From: Gemmatimonadota bacterium | GTDB lineage: Bacteria > Gemmatimonadota > Gemmatimonadetes > Gemmatimonadales > GWC2-71-9 | Direction: 5' to 3' | Length of the DNA stretch: 64,000 nucleotides | Assembly: GCA_029863245.1 (NCBI GenBank) | Contig: JAOTVV010000007.1 | Span: 1-64,000, forward strand | In this document: in pieces, positions 40,945-50,243 of the stretch | Numbering within the stretch: the stretch's first letter is position 1 | How the letters are laid out: each line of letters starts with the position of its first letter | Notes under the pieces: model-generated | What the model saw: only the letters and a program-made list of their open reading frames with translations | The model's database searches: none | What the model was told of the DNA's origin: nothing | Position numbers and translations under genes: made by a program

Positions 40945-41886
40945 TCACCGCGCGCCGAGGTCGATCCGCACGCTCGCCCACGACCCCACGGGGTCGAGTG
41001 TATAGCGGGCGTCGCCGATGTACACCACCGTGCCCTCCCCACCCTCACCGACTTCGTAGTAGGGAAACCGCGCCCAACTCAGGAACATCCGGGCGCTGGG
41101 CCCCCGGGTGGCCGCCGTCGCCCGATAGTCGGCGGGCTCGGGACTCAACACGAGTGGGATGAGGTCCAATCGTTCGGACCGCAACCAGTGGTACCACCCA
41201 AAACGGTAGTCGTCACCGATCTGCACCACCACCCACCGCTCGAAGGGATTGACCGCGACCGGGGCGACCATCATGCGCTCCGGCCGCCCGACCCCCGATG
41301 CTTCAAGGGTCTCGGTGACATCCCGGCGAGCGATGACGTTCGAGACCGCCATGATCCCCACGTAGGTGCCTAGGGTGAGCAGTGCAACCACCGCGGATCG
41401 CGTCGTTCTCCGCCCCTGTCGCGCGATCCAAATGCCGGCCCCCAAGATCGCCCACACCCAGGGATCGAGAATGAAGAGCGTATCGCCGTAGAACCACCGG
41501 TCGGAGAACGGCATCAGCAGTCGGATCCCATACGTGTTGAGGAGATCCAGGAGCGGATGGCTCGCCACGCCAACGAACGCTAAGAACAGCACCTGTGGCC
41601 AGATGACCGGCTCCGTCGGCGTCCGGCTGCCGCGCCGGCGCACGATGCGATCCCAGGCGAGTACGCCGAGCGTGAGCAGCAGCGGTAGGAGCAGCCACGC
41701 CAGCACACCGTGCGTGACCCCGCGTCGGAACCAGAGGGCGCTGACCGGCCCGTAGGCGTACGCGAGCACGTCGATGTCCGGCAGGTTGGCGGCGAGCAGG
41801 AGGGTCGCGGTCCCGAGAGCGGTACGGCGTTTGAGGCCCGACTCGGCCAGGCTCGCGCCGACGAGCGTGTGGCAGACAGGGTCCAC
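40945..41886 (-). CDS. Membrane-bound metal-dependent hydrolase (YdjM family)
   Basis: 313 residues. The N-terminal 190 residues match the YdjM/PF04307 membrane family: DPVCHTLVGASLAESGLKRR, AANLPDIDVLAY, RGVTHGVLAWLLLPLLL and GVASHPLLDLLNTYGIRLL, with conserved His and Asp that may bind metal. About five hydrophobic helices are visible. The C-terminal 110 residues are probably soluble. The family's biochemical role is not settled. The start is GTG 41886. The DUF971 gene ends 45 nt upstream. Confidence 0.78.
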   Translation of the reverse strand: MDPVCHTLVGASLAESGLKRRTALGTATLLLAANLPDIDVLAYAYGPVSALWFRRGVTHGVLAWLLLPLLLTLGVLAWDRIVRRRGSRTPTEPVIWPQVLFLAFVGVASHPLLDLLNTYGIRLLMPFSDRWFYGDTLFILDPWVWAILGAGIWIARQGRRTTRSAVVALLTLGTYVGIMAVSNVIARRDVTETLEASGVGRPERMMVAPVAVNPFERWVVVQIGDDYRFGWYHWLRSERLDLIPLVLSPEPADYRATAATRGPSARMFLSWARFPYYEVGEGGEGTVVYIGDARYTLDPVGSWASVRIDLGAR

Positions 41887-41931
41887 GGCGCTCCCTATCG
41901 AGCGCGAGCCGGGGTACGGCTCGTCACGCCC

Positions 41932-42267
41932 CTACGCCGCAGGGTTGGGATCGCCGTCAGGATGGCACCGATCGCATGGGCACGCTCTCCGCATCCACTC
42001 GTAGGTGTAGATGCCCGTATCGTGCCCATCGCTCCAGGTGACCCTGATCGCGTACGAGCCGACGAGCGTGATGCCGATCGGCCGGACGTCCCCGGGAACC
42101 AGGTCCGGATCGAGCAGCGGTCGCCCCGACATCTCTTCGACGCAGGCCGCGCACTGACAGTGGAGTCGCAGCCAGCGGGCGGGAAACGCCCCCCGGTGGT
42201 GCTCGCTCCACGTGACCACGATCTCCCGTTCGCCACGATGGATCTGCCGAGGGATCTCGACGCTCAC
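41932..42267 (-). CDS. DUF971 domain protein
   Basis: 111 residues. Conserved DUF971 pattern: an N-terminal strand REIVVTWSEHHRGAFPARWL, then HCQCAACVEE and WMRRACPCDRCHPDG. Cys pairs CQCAAC and CPCDRC could bind a metal. The domain resembles the N-terminus of gamma-butyrobetaine hydroxylase and, in other bacteria, occurs near iron-sulfur proteins; no function is established here. The start is GTG 42267, overlapping the OsmC stop by 4 nt (GTGA). Confidence 0.82.
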   Translation of the reverse strand: MSVEIPRQIHRGEREIVVTWSEHHRGAFPARWLRLHCQCAACVEEMSGRPLLDPDLVPGDVRPIGITLVGSYAIRVTWSDGHDTGIYTYEWMRRACPCDRCHPDGDPNPAA

Positions 42268-42695
42268 CGCTCGAGCGCGGCGTCCAGCTCAAACGAGAGG
42301 TTGCCCTTGAGGGCCTTCGACACCGGGCAGTTCTCTTTCGCACCCTCGGCGGCCTTGGCAAAAGCGGCCTGATCGAGACCGGGCACCACACCCCGCACTT
42401 CGAGCCGCATTTTAGTGATCTTGCCGGCCCCCTCGACGATCTCCAGCGTGCAGGCAGCCTTGGTCGCTATTCGCGTTGCCGGTGTACCCGCCTTCTCCAA
42501 TGCGGCCGAGAGCGCCATGCTGAGACAGGCGGCGTGCGCCGCAGCAATCAACTCCTCGGGATTAGTGCCTTTGGTGCCCTCGAAGCGTGTGGCGAACGTG
42601 TAGGGACCCTTGAAGGCACCCGACCCGGCGCGAAACTCACCGGTTCCCGAGCGCAATACCCCGTTCCAAGTGGCACTCGCAGTGCTGGTTGGCAT
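42264..42695 (-). CDS. OsmC/Ohr family peroxiredoxin-like protein
   Basis: 143 residues. Thiol-dependent hydroperoxide reductase family. The redox cysteines lie in AAAHAACLSMALSAALEKAG (about residue 57) and KENCPVSKALKG (about 122). The N-terminus STASATWNGVLRSGTGEF matches the OsmC subgroup rather than Ohr. ATG 42695 has GGAG 9 nt upstream. Co-translated with the DUF971 gene through a 4-nt overlap. Confidence 0.9.
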   Translation of the reverse strand: MPTSTASATWNGVLRSGTGEFRAGSGAFKGPYTFATRFEGTKGTNPEELIAAAHAACLSMALSAALEKAGTPATRIATKAACTLEIVEGAGKITKMRLEVRGVVPGLDQAAFAKAAEGAKENCPVSKALKGNLSFELDAALER

Positions 42696-42913
42696 GACAC
42701 GATCTCCATTCTTGCGTTGGTGGAAGAGCGTCGGAATCTAATCCGATGGCGCGGAACCATCCCCACGGATCCTCGGAGCCGCCGATCAGTCGTCCTGCCA
42801 AGAGCGGTGCCGTGCCGTACGCCGAGAAGTCGGGCTCCAAGGGTCTGGTGGCATTCGGGCACGGCATCCGCCAAGCCGGTTGCTCGCGTCACCTACCAGC
42901 GTGGCGCTTCGGG

Positions 42914-43813
42914 TTAGGGCGGTGGCGCGCTCTCGCCGGAATCGGCGGCTCGGTCGAGCTGGGTGTAGTCGAGCTCGCTTCCCCGGAGGCTATGGGGGAT
43001 GAGATACACGACCATCATCACCACGGTCGCGACGAGGACCGCCCCGCGACGCAGCCGATCGGGCACCCTCCCTGCGAGCAGCAGGCCGCACGTAATCACC
43101 CACACGACCCACATGAGCAGTGTCTTATTGTCCGTCAGATCGTACCCGAAGGGGATGCCGGTCCAGAAGTCGCCGAACGCCAGTTTCTGCACGACGGGTC
43201 CGAGAATCATGCCGCCGACGGTCATGAGGGCGAGGGCGAGCCAGGCGTGACGAGGCATGCTGGACGGCTGCAGGAGCGCCGAAAATCCGGCCCGTAGGCC
43301 ATACAGCACGGCGAAGAACATGAAGACCACGTGGGGGAGCAGCACGAAGATCGGCACGGCGTCCTTGAACCTGATCACGACGGTGGCGTCGCGGTCCGGG
43401 ATACCGATCTGTCCATCCGGGCCGTCCACGACCACCGTGTACTCGAGTTTTCCCGCCGCCGGCTGCCTCGGCAGGAGTCCCGTGAGGGTCTCGTCATCGA
43501 CCTCGAGCGGGACCGCCGTGAGCGGATCGTCAGTCCGGTACCGCTTGTAGTAGAGGGTTCCGGCCGCGTGTGGACCGGGAGACGGGATGCTCACACGCCG
43601 GTCCTCGTACGACCAGCCGGCGCGGGGGAGCTTGTACCTGTACGCGGTTCTTGACACCTCGAATGTCCCACGTAGCGCTACCGTGGGACCCGTCAGACGC
43701 TGGAACGCCGCCGCACCCAGCATGAGCGTCGCAGCAACGATCCACAGTACCACGGTCCTCACCCGTCCACCCGATCCGGGTGTCGCGTCGGTTCGCTGCA
43801 CCGCCTCCTCCAT
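42914..43813 (-). CDS. Integral membrane protein of unknown function
   Basis: 299 residues. One N-terminal helix (VRTVVLWIVAATLMLGAAAF) precedes a periplasmic beta-rich domain (about 40-150) containing RAGWSYEDRRVSIPSPGPH and LEYTVVVDGPDGQIGIPDRD. Four further helices follow (FVLLPHVVFMFFAVLYGL, AWLALALMTVGGMILGPVV, TLLMWVVWVITCGLLLAG, AVLVATVVMMVVYLIPHSL). I recognise no characterised family. ATG 43813 has GGGAGG about 9 nt upstream. A perfect 8-bp inverted repeat lies 33 nt before the start and may regulate it. Confidence 0.72.
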   Translation of the reverse strand: MEEAVQRTDATPGSGGRVRTVVLWIVAATLMLGAAAFQRLTGPTVALRGTFEVSRTAYRYKLPRAGWSYEDRRVSIPSPGPHAAGTLYYKRYRTDDPLTAVPLEVDDETLTGLLPRQPAAGKLEYTVVVDGPDGQIGIPDRDATVVIRFKDAVPIFVLLPHVVFMFFAVLYGLRAGFSALLQPSSMPRHAWLALALMTVGGMILGPVVQKLAFGDFWTGIPFGYDLTDNKTLLMWVVWVITCGLLLAGRVPDRLRRGAVLVATVVMMVVYLIPHSLRGSELDYTQLDRAADSGESAPPP

Positions 43814-43845
43814 ATGTCGGGCCCCTCCCAGTCCATGATGGCTAT

Positions 43846-43870
43846 CCGGCTGGCAAATCTAACCAGCCGG
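43846..43870. promoter_or_regulatory. Inverted repeat, candidate operator or 5'-leader hairpin
   Basis: CCGGCTGG (43846-43853) and CCAGCCGG (43863-43870) form a perfect 8-bp inverted repeat with a 9-nt spacer. The 25-bp span fits a dimeric repressor site. It lies 33 nt upstream of the minus-strand membrane protein start. Confidence 0.4.
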
Positions 43871-44115
43871 TGCCGCCCATCGAGTGCTGGTGGGGTGAGA
43901 CGGCTCAGGCGGCGGGGCCGGGATCGGGTCGCGTGTAGCAGGTGACGGCGGGGGGGCAACGCTCCATCGCGGATCGAAGGGTCGTACGGGTCGCGCACCA
44001 GCCCTTAAGAATACTGCTGGGTTCGCTGTGTGGGCATGGCCCGACTACCTTCCCCTGAACGCCGCGAAAGGGCGAGCCGTGTCCCCGCTCGGGCAAAGTC
44101 GCGGGTCCACAATCG

Positions 44116-44141
44116 GAACAAATCCGAGGCGCCGGTTGTTC
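44116..44141. promoter_or_regulatory. Short inverted repeat upstream of the peptidase-like/propeller/barrel gene
   Basis: GAACAA (44116-44121) and TTGTTC (44136-44141) with a 14-nt spacer, 43 nt before the start. Only 6 bp per arm, so it may be chance. Confidence 0.2.
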
Positions 44142-44184
44142 TAGGTGGAAGGGCACCGTCCCGAAATGGAGAGTTGAGAGCGTG

Positions 44185-47100
44185 ATGTGGGACATCAGAC
44201 GTTTAGGGCTGGCGGCACTCGCCACACTGCTCGGTCTCGGAGGTGCGGTACAGACCGCTGAGGCACAGTACTTCGGTCGAAACAAGGTTCAGTACGAGGA
44301 CTTCGATTTCAAGATCGTCAAGACTGAGCATTTCGACATCTACTATTATGACGAGGAGCAACAGGGCATCGAGTATGCCGTGTTGATGGCCGAGCGCTGG
44401 TACGCGCGCCTGTCGCGTGTCCTGAACCACGATCTGTCCAATCGCCAGGCGCTGATCCTGTACGCCAGCGCCCCACATTTTCGGCAGACCAACACGCTCC
44501 AGGGTGATCTCGGCGAGGCGACCGGTGGGGTGACCGAGATCCTCAAGCGCCGAATCGTGCTGCCGTTCGCCGGTCCCCTGCCGGAGACGGATCACGTGAT
44601 CGGCCACGAGTTGGTCCACGCCTTCCAATTCGACATCACCGGGGAGGGCGGCGGCATCGCCCTGGCTGGGATCCCGACCGTCATGCGGTTCCCGCTGTGG
44701 TTCGTCGAGGGAATGGCCGAGTACCTGTCGATCGGACCTCGGGACCCGAACACCGCCATGTGGATGCGGGACGCCGTCAAGACCGGCCTGCCCTCGGCCA
44801 GCAAACTCGCCAACCCGAAGTACTTCCCGTACCGCTACGGCCATTCGCTGTGGGCGTACGTGGCGGGGCGGTGGGGCGACGACGCAGTGGGACGAATTCT
44901 CAAGGCGTCACGCACGTCAAGCAGCCCGGCCATGGCCTTTTCGCGGGTCCTCGGTGTGTCGCCCGACTCCGCCGTCGCCGGTTGGCATCGAGCGCTGCAA
45001 GAAACCTATGCACCGCTGACTGACCAGACGAGCCCGGCTGCCGACTACGGTCGTCCGTTGATCACGAAGGAGCTGAACGGGGGCCGGCTCAACGTGTCGC
45101 CGGCCCTATCACCGGACGGCACCAAGCTGGTCTATCTCTCGGAACGAGACCTCTTTTCGATCGACATGTTCTTGGCGGACGTCGAGACCGGCAGCATCAT
45201 CCGCAAGATCACCAAGACAGCCGTCGATCCGCACTTCGAGAGCATTCAATTCATCAACTCCGCCGGCGCCTGGGATTGGGACGGGCAGCGCTTCGTGCTT
45301 GCCGCGATCGCCAAAGGCCGGCCCGTCATCACCATCACGAACATCGAGACCGGCAAGATCGACCGCGAAGTCCGGCTCGAGGACATCGGCGAGGTCTTCA
45401 ACCCCGCCTGGTCGCCGGATGGCCGGTACATCGCCTTCTCAGGCTTGGCGGACGGCCTGTCCGACCTGTTCGTATTCGACCTCGAAGGGAGCGAGCTGCG
45501 ACGGCTCACCAACGACGGGTACGCGGAACTCCAGCCGGCCTGGTCGCCGGACGGCCGGAGCATCGCGGTCGTGACCGACCGGTTCAGCGCCGGTCTCTCC
45601 AGTCTCCTGTACGGCAACTACGGGCTCGCCTTGGTCGATCCGATGACCGGAGACATGCGTCCGATCGAGGCATTCGAGCGTGGCAAGCACATCAGCCCGC
45701 AGTGGTCTCCGAACGGTGAGAGTCTGTACTTCGTGTCTGATCAGAGCGGCATCTCAAACGTCTATCGGCTGCACCTCGAGAGCGGCGAGTTGTTTCAGAT
45801 CACCAACCTCTACACGGGCGTGAGCGGCATTACGAGCCTGAGCCCGACCCTTTCGGTGGCCGCCCGGACCGGTCAGATCGCGATGAGCGTCTATCAGGAC
45901 GACATGCACGCGATCTACTACCTCGACCGGCCGGAAGTGTTGGAGGGCGGCCCGGTACGGGGCGCGTTCGAGGGACTCGAGGATCCGGCACTACTCCCGC
46001 CAGTCGATCGCCTCACCGATGACGTGGCGAGTATCATCGCGAACGCTTTCTACGGACTCCCCAGAGACACGGTCACCTACGCCCGCGACCCCTACCGGAC
46101 GCGATTCGCGCTCGACTACATCGGGCAGCCTTCGCTGGCCGTCGGGGCGGATTCGTACGGGACGTACATTGCCGGGGGGGCGTCGCTCTTTTGGAGCGAC
46201 ATGCTGGGAAATCACAATCTCGCGACGGCGTTGCAGGTTCAGGGCTCGTTCAAGGACATCGCCGCGCTCGTGGGGTACACGAACCTGACCAGACGGCTGA
46301 ATTGGGGCGTGGCGTTTCAGCAGATCCCGTATCTCACCGGCTTCGTCAACTACGGCCAGGGATCCTTCAACGGCCAACCGGTGCTCGTGGAGCAGCAGGT
46401 TCTGTTCCGCCAGACGAATCGGTCGCTCGGCGGCATGGCCGCGTATCCCCTGAGCCGGCCGCAGCGGATCGAGGTCAGCGCGGGCGTTCTCAACGTCACG
46501 TACGATATAGAGGAGAAGCTCCGAGCGATCAGCCAGACGGGCCAGCTTGTCATCGACTCGACGACCAGCCTCCCGGCGCCGGATGCCATCAATCTGGCCC
46601 AAACCAGCGTGGCCCTGGTGTACGACAACTCCCTCTGGGGCGTGGCGAGCCCGCTGCTCGGCCAGCGGTATCGGCTCGAGGTCGGCGCGAATGTCGGCAC
46701 CATCGACTTCTTCGACGCCGTCGCCGATTACCGGAAGTACTTCATGCCGGCTCGGCCATTCACCGTCGCCGCCCGACTCATGCATTTCGGCCGCTACGGC
46801 CGCGACGCCGAAGACTCCAACCGGCTGCAGCCGCTGTTCTTGGGCTACGACGGCCTCGTGCGCGGGTACGACTACGGGTCGTTCGATTTCTTCGAGGAGT
46901 GCAACGACGATGGCACCTGCCCGAACTACACGAACCTGCTCGGGTCCAAGATGCTGGTCGGCAACCTGGAGCTTCGGTTCCCGCCGTTTGGCTTGCTGGG
47001 CATCGGCGGAGGGCTCTTCGGGTTCCTCCCAATCGAAATGGTGATCTTCGGCGATGCCGGACTGGCCTGGTGGGGTGCCGGTGACGTCACGGATCCCGCC

Positions 47101-47277
47101 GAGCGGGACCTCCTGCGCCCCTTCTTCCTCGGGGGCGAGCGCACGCCGGTGTACAGTGCAGGGACCGGTCTGCGCATGAACGTGTTCGGCTTCATGATCA
47201 TCGAGCTCGACTACGTGTACCCCTTCAGCCGGGAGCGCGGCGGACACCTGCAGTTCTCGTTCACCCCCGGCTTCTAG
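44185..47277 (+). CDS. Outer-membrane protein: MA-type metallopeptidase domain, TolB propeller and beta-barrel
   Basis: 1,030 residues. Signal LGLAALATLLGLGGAVQTAEA, cleaved before QYFG. Peptidase-MA-like domain (about 35-270): HELVHAFQFD (near 141) plus WFVEGMAEYLS 30 residues later give a gluzincin-type HExxH...E site, so it may be active. A propeller (about 300-600) has repeats AWSPDGRYIAFSG, AWSPDGRSIAVVT and QWSPNGESLYFVS. The last ~370 residues alternate in beta-strand fashion and end in LQFSFTPGF (terminal Phe), typical of Omp85-like outer-membrane barrels. ATG 44185 is chosen; GTG 44182 directly before it is equally possible. Expected at the outer membrane with the propeller and peptidase domain in the periplasm. 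Substrate unknown. Confidence 0.85.
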   Translation: MWDIRRLGLAALATLLGLGGAVQTAEAQYFGRNKVQYEDFDFKIVKTEHFDIYYYDEEQQGIEYAVLMAERWYARLSRVLNHDLSNRQALILYASAPHFRQTNTLQGDLGEATGGVTEILKRRIVLPFAGPLPETDHVIGHELVHAFQFDITGEGGGIALAGIPTVMRFPLWFVEGMAEYLSIGPRDPNTAMWMRDAVKTGLPSASKLANPKYFPYRYGHSLWAYVAGRWGDDAVGRILKASRTSSSPAMAFSRVLGVSPDSAVAGWHRALQETYAPLTDQTSPAADYGRPLITKELNGGRLNVSPALSPDGTKLVYLSERDLFSIDMFLADVETGSIIRKITKTAVDPHFESIQFINSAGAWDWDGQRFVLAAIAKGRPVITITNIETGKIDREVRLEDIGEVFNPAWSPDGRYIAFSGLADGLSDLFVFDLEGSELRRLTNDGYAELQPAWSPDGRSIAVVTDRFSAGLSSLLYGNYGLALVDPMTGDMRPIEAFERGKHISPQWSPNGESLYFVSDQSGISNVYRLHLESGELFQITNLYTGVSGITSLSPTLSVAARTGQIAMSVYQDDMHAIYYLDRPEVLEGGPVRGAFEGLEDPALLPPVDRLTDDVASIIANAFYGLPRDTVTYARDPYRTRFALDYIGQPSLAVGADSYGTYIAGGASLFWSDMLGNHNLATALQVQGSFKDIAALVGYTNLTRRLNWGVAFQQIPYLTGFVNYGQGSFNGQPVLVEQQVLFRQTNRSLGGMAAYPLSRPQRIEVSAGVLNVTYDIEEKLRAISQTGQLVIDSTTSLPAPDAINLAQTSVALVYDNSLWGVASPLLGQRYRLEVGANVGTIDFFDAVADYRKYFMPARPFTVAARLMHFGRYGRDAEDSNRLQPLFLGYDGLVRGYDYGSFDFFEECNDDGTCPNYTNLLGSKMLVGNLELRFPPFGLLGIGGGLFGFLPIEMVIFGDAGLAWWGAGDVTDPAERDLLRPFFLGGERTPVYSAGTGLRMNVFGFMIIELDYVYPFSRERGGHLQFSFTPGF

Positions 47278-47300
47278 AGCCGACGAAACGGGACGTCATC

Positions 47301-47336
47301 GGGGGGAGGTCGGATATCCGGCTTCCCCCCGTTTCT
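47301..47336 (+). terminator. Intrinsic terminator
   Basis: A 13-bp stem (47301-47313 with 47318-47330, two G-T wobbles) and ATAT loop, followed by GTTTCT, 23 nt after the barrel-protein stop. Confidence 0.8.
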
Positions 47337-47392
47337 CGTAGTCGGTGGCGGACAGGCTAGCCGGCCTTTTACGGACGGCATACACTTTCGGC

Positions 47393-48445
47393 ATGGTACT
47401 TCTCGCCTCCCGACATCAGCGGGCACAGGTCATCATCGGCCTGCTCGGCATCGGGCTCATCGTCACGCTCTGGCCGTATGTGACCGGGCTCTTGGCAGCG
47501 CCGGTGCTCTACGTGGTGTTCGACCCGCTGTATCGTCTGCTCCGCCGTGCCGCGAGGCCGAGCGTAGCGGCCGCACTGGTCACCGCGGTGGCCACGTTGG
47601 TGATCCTCGTGCCTGGCGCGTCGGTTACCGGGCTCGTGGTCAACGAGGCCCAACAGCTGGCGGGTGGCCTGGTTCACAGCCCGATCGTCGGTCGGCTGGC
47701 CGATCTCCGGATCGGTGACTTCGAACTCGGTCCGCGACTCGTGAGCCTGGGCGAGAACGCGGTCAACTGGATCGGATCGAGCGCGCTCGGTCTCGTAGGA
47801 ACGGCCACCAAGCTCGCGCTGAATCTCACGATCGCCATGTTCGGCCTCTACTTCCTGCTGGTGAGCGAAGGCGGCACCTGGGCGGCGCTCAGCCCCTACA
47901 TCCCCTTTAACACGCGCAACACGGAGCGGCTCCGAAAACGGTTCCGCGACGTCACGAACTCGACGCTCGTCGGGACCGGGCTAATCGCCGTGGTGCAAGG
48001 CGTCTTGGTCGGCGGGGCGTTCTCGCTGGCAGGACTTCCGAACGCGGCGTTCTGGGGCGTCGTCACCGCCGTCTTCGCCATCTTGCCCGTCGTGGGGAGC
48101 GGACTCATCTGGGGACCCGGAGCAATCGCACTGTTTCTCGGCGGCCGACACGCGGCCGCCGTCGGCATCGCCCTCTGGGGACTCGTCGTCGTCGCCAGCA
48201 TCGACAACGTGCTCCGTCCGCTGGTCTACAACAAGTGGGCGAAGATCCATCCACTGGTTACGCTTGTCGGCGCGCTGGCCGGCATTCGCTTCTTCGGGAT
48301 GCTCGGCCTCCTGATCGGGCCGCTCGCCCTGTCGTACTTCTTCGAGTTGATCCAGATGTATCGAGAGGAATACCTCGAGCAGGAGTACAAGACCGAGTGG
48401 GTGGAGGGTCTGGTGGGCATCGCCGACGACGGTAATCGCTCGTGA
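47393..48445 (+). CDS. AI-2E family transporter (PerM/TqsA-like permease)
   Basis: 350 residues from ATG 47393 (MVLLASRHQRAQVIIGLLGI). About seven or eight helices in the AI-2E exporter pattern: VTLWPYVTGLLAAPVLYVVF, LNLTIAMFGLYFLLVSEGG, GLIAVVQGVLVGGAFSLAGL, WGVVTAVFAILPVVGSGLIW and VVVASIDNVLRPLVYNKWA. The family name comes from quorum-signal export, but members also act as Na+/H+ antiporters or have unknown substrates. GTG 47345 would add 16 residues and is an alternative start. The gene follows a strong terminator, so it has its own promoter. Confidence 0.85.
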   Translation: MVLLASRHQRAQVIIGLLGIGLIVTLWPYVTGLLAAPVLYVVFDPLYRLLRRAARPSVAAALVTAVATLVILVPGASVTGLVVNEAQQLAGGLVHSPIVGRLADLRIGDFELGPRLVSLGENAVNWIGSSALGLVGTATKLALNLTIAMFGLYFLLVSEGGTWAALSPYIPFNTRNTERLRKRFRDVTNSTLVGTGLIAVVQGVLVGGAFSLAGLPNAAFWGVVTAVFAILPVVGSGLIWGPGAIALFLGGRHAAAVGIALWGLVVVASIDNVLRPLVYNKWAKIHPLVTLVGALAGIRFFGMLGLLIGPLALSYFFELIQMYREEYLEQEYKTEWVEGLVGIADDGNRS

Positions 48446-48497
48446 GCCCTCTCGGCGATCGTACCGCGCTCGGTTCTTCGGACAATCCCCCCCCGGT

Positions 48498-50240
48498 ATG
48501 ATGTACGGCTCCCGCCTTGCATGGGTCTTCGGCCTGGCCGCATGGGTGCCGGCCTCGCTCTCGGCACAGGATGGCGTGCGCCAATCGCACGACTCGATCG
48601 CGGCACTGGGTGACGCGCAGGAGGCGCAGCGCGAGTTCGAGCGGACGCGGCGGTGGCTCCTGCCCCGGGCCACCAGACGCGACACCCACGGGTCCGTGGA
48701 ACTGATCGGCCGGTTTCGCTACTTCCACGGGGACGACGACGCTGCCGCCGGGCTGGGTGCGGAGGATGAGGAGATCGTCGAGGGCCGCAGCGGATTGATC
48801 ACCCTCCTGGATTCGCTCCGCGCGCGTCATCCGGGAGACGAGTGGCTTACGGGCCAACTCGTCCGTTATCTCGTCGACGCTGGACGGATCGAGGAAGCGA
48901 ACCGGGCCGCCGAGTCGTGCCAGTCGTCGCGGTGGTGGTGTCTCACGCTGCGGGGACTCGTGGCCCACCTCTCCCAGCGCTTCGACCAGGCCGACTCGCT
49001 GTTTGCCGCCGCTCTCAGGACCATGCCGGACGAGGAGAGATGCACCTGGACCGATCTCTCGATTCTGCTGAATGGCGATGCGGCGAAACGGTATCGCGGG
49101 GTGACGTGTGCCGACCGCGGCCCGCTCAACGACCACCTCTTCTGGCTCGCCGATCCGTCCTATGCGATCCCAGGCAACGACCGGCGCACGGAGCACTACG
49201 CTCGAAACGTCGTGGACCGGTTCTTCCAGCAAACCGGTACGCCGCACGGCCTCCGCTGGGGGAACGACTACCGCGAGCTGGTGCTGCGATACGGGTGGTC
49301 CGAGCGATGGGAGGCGGAGCTGCGCGATGGCGGCGTGGGGGACCCCTCCGTCATCGGGCACGAACGCCCTGGCGGGCGGCCGTTCCTGCCGCCGTCCGAC
49401 GTCGCCAGCGCCCCGGAAACGGCCGCGTGGGACAATTGGCCCCTGGACGTCGAGCGGGCTCGGGAACGGTATGCGCCTGGGTACGCACGCCAGTTCAGGC
49501 TCCTCGACGCGCAGGTGGCAATCTTCCGCCGCGACGACGGCATCGTCGTGGTCAGCGCCACCGAGTTGCCGCGACCCGAAGGCGACGCGATGGACGATGG
49601 GACGCAAGCCGCCTTCGGTCAGGCCGCCCTGGCGTTGACGCCCGGTCCAGACCGTCTACGGATCGTGCGGGACGGTCGCGTCACTGCGGTCTCGCGTCTC
49701 GCTCTCTCGACACCGGCCGAATCCGGGATGTTGAGCGTCGAAGCGCTGAACCTGCGTCACGGTGTTGCCGCCAGACGACGCTTCTGGCTCGATGTGCCAG
49801 GCATTGGGCGCGACGGGATCGCGCTCTCCGATCTCCTCCTGGTCGATCCCTCGATCCCGCTGCCGAGCACACTCGACGCCGCCGTCGACCAGGCACTTCC
49901 GTCCACGACCCTCCCCAGGGGGGAGCCGGTGCACGTGTACTGGGAGGTGTACGGAGCGAGTGGCCACCTCGTTCCGTTCGCGCTCACTGTCATCAAGGAA
50001 GGCAAGGGATTTCTGCGACGGACCGTCGAGTTCTTGGGCCTGGCCGAGCGGGACAAGCCCACCGTACGGATGCAGTGGGAACGTCCGATCGTCCATCCGC
50101 AGGAAGGCCTGGCGATCGCCGTGCAGTTGCCGGAGGGGGAAGCCGGTTCCTTCACGCTGCGGCTCCAAGCCATCACCGCCGCCGGTCTGCCCGTGACGGT
50201 GGAGCGTCGCATCGACATCAGCCCAGAAACGGAACGGTAG
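48498..50240 (+). CDS. Secreted protein of unknown function, 580 aa
   Basis: Signal peptide MMYGSRLAWVFGLAAWVPAS then LSAQ. Residues about 60-190 look like TPR-type helical pairs (WLTGQLVRYLVDAGRIEEAN and LVAHLSQRFDQADSLFAAAL), with four Cys (SCQSS, WWCLT, ERCTW, VTCAD). A middle part contains HGLRWGNDYRELVLRYGWSE. The C-terminal half is beta-rich (HVYWEVYGASGHLVPFALTV and FTLRLQAITAAGLPVTVERR). I recognise no characterised family. ATG 48498 and 48501 are adjacent; neither has a Shine-Dalgarno. The next gene starts 3 nt after its stop, so they are co-transcribed. Confidence 0.7.
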   Translation: MMYGSRLAWVFGLAAWVPASLSAQDGVRQSHDSIAALGDAQEAQREFERTRRWLLPRATRRDTHGSVELIGRFRYFHGDDDAAAGLGAEDEEIVEGRSGLITLLDSLRARHPGDEWLTGQLVRYLVDAGRIEEANRAAESCQSSRWWCLTLRGLVAHLSQRFDQADSLFAAALRTMPDEERCTWTDLSILLNGDAAKRYRGVTCADRGPLNDHLFWLADPSYAIPGNDRRTEHYARNVVDRFFQQTGTPHGLRWGNDYRELVLRYGWSERWEAELRDGGVGDPSVIGHERPGGRPFLPPSDVASAPETAAWDNWPLDVERARERYAPGYARQFRLLDAQVAIFRRDDGIVVVSATELPRPEGDAMDDGTQAAFGQAALALTPGPDRLRIVRDGRVTAVSRLALSTPAESGMLSVEALNLRHGVAARRRFWLDVPGIGRDGIALSDLLLVDPSIPLPSTLDAAVDQALPSTTLPRGEPVHVYWEVYGASGHLVPFALTVIKEGKGFLRRTVEFLGLAERDKPTVRMQWERPIVHPQEGLAIAVQLPEGEAGSFTLRLQAITAAGLPVTVERRIDISPETER

Positions 50241-50243
50241 GTC

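Larger units (their letters stand above)
43814..44184. other. 371-nt divergent intergenic region
   Basis: Holds the regulatory signals for the membrane protein (minus) and the peptidase-like/propeller/barrel protein (plus). Two inverted repeats are listed separately. No convincing sigma-70 promoter pair and no small gene were found. Confidence 0.5.

Noticed and set aside
45991-47247. A 418-codon minus-strand frame opposite the beta-barrel region
   Set aside because: Antisense shadow with no domain; the plus strand carries a clear outer-membrane barrel ending in Phe.
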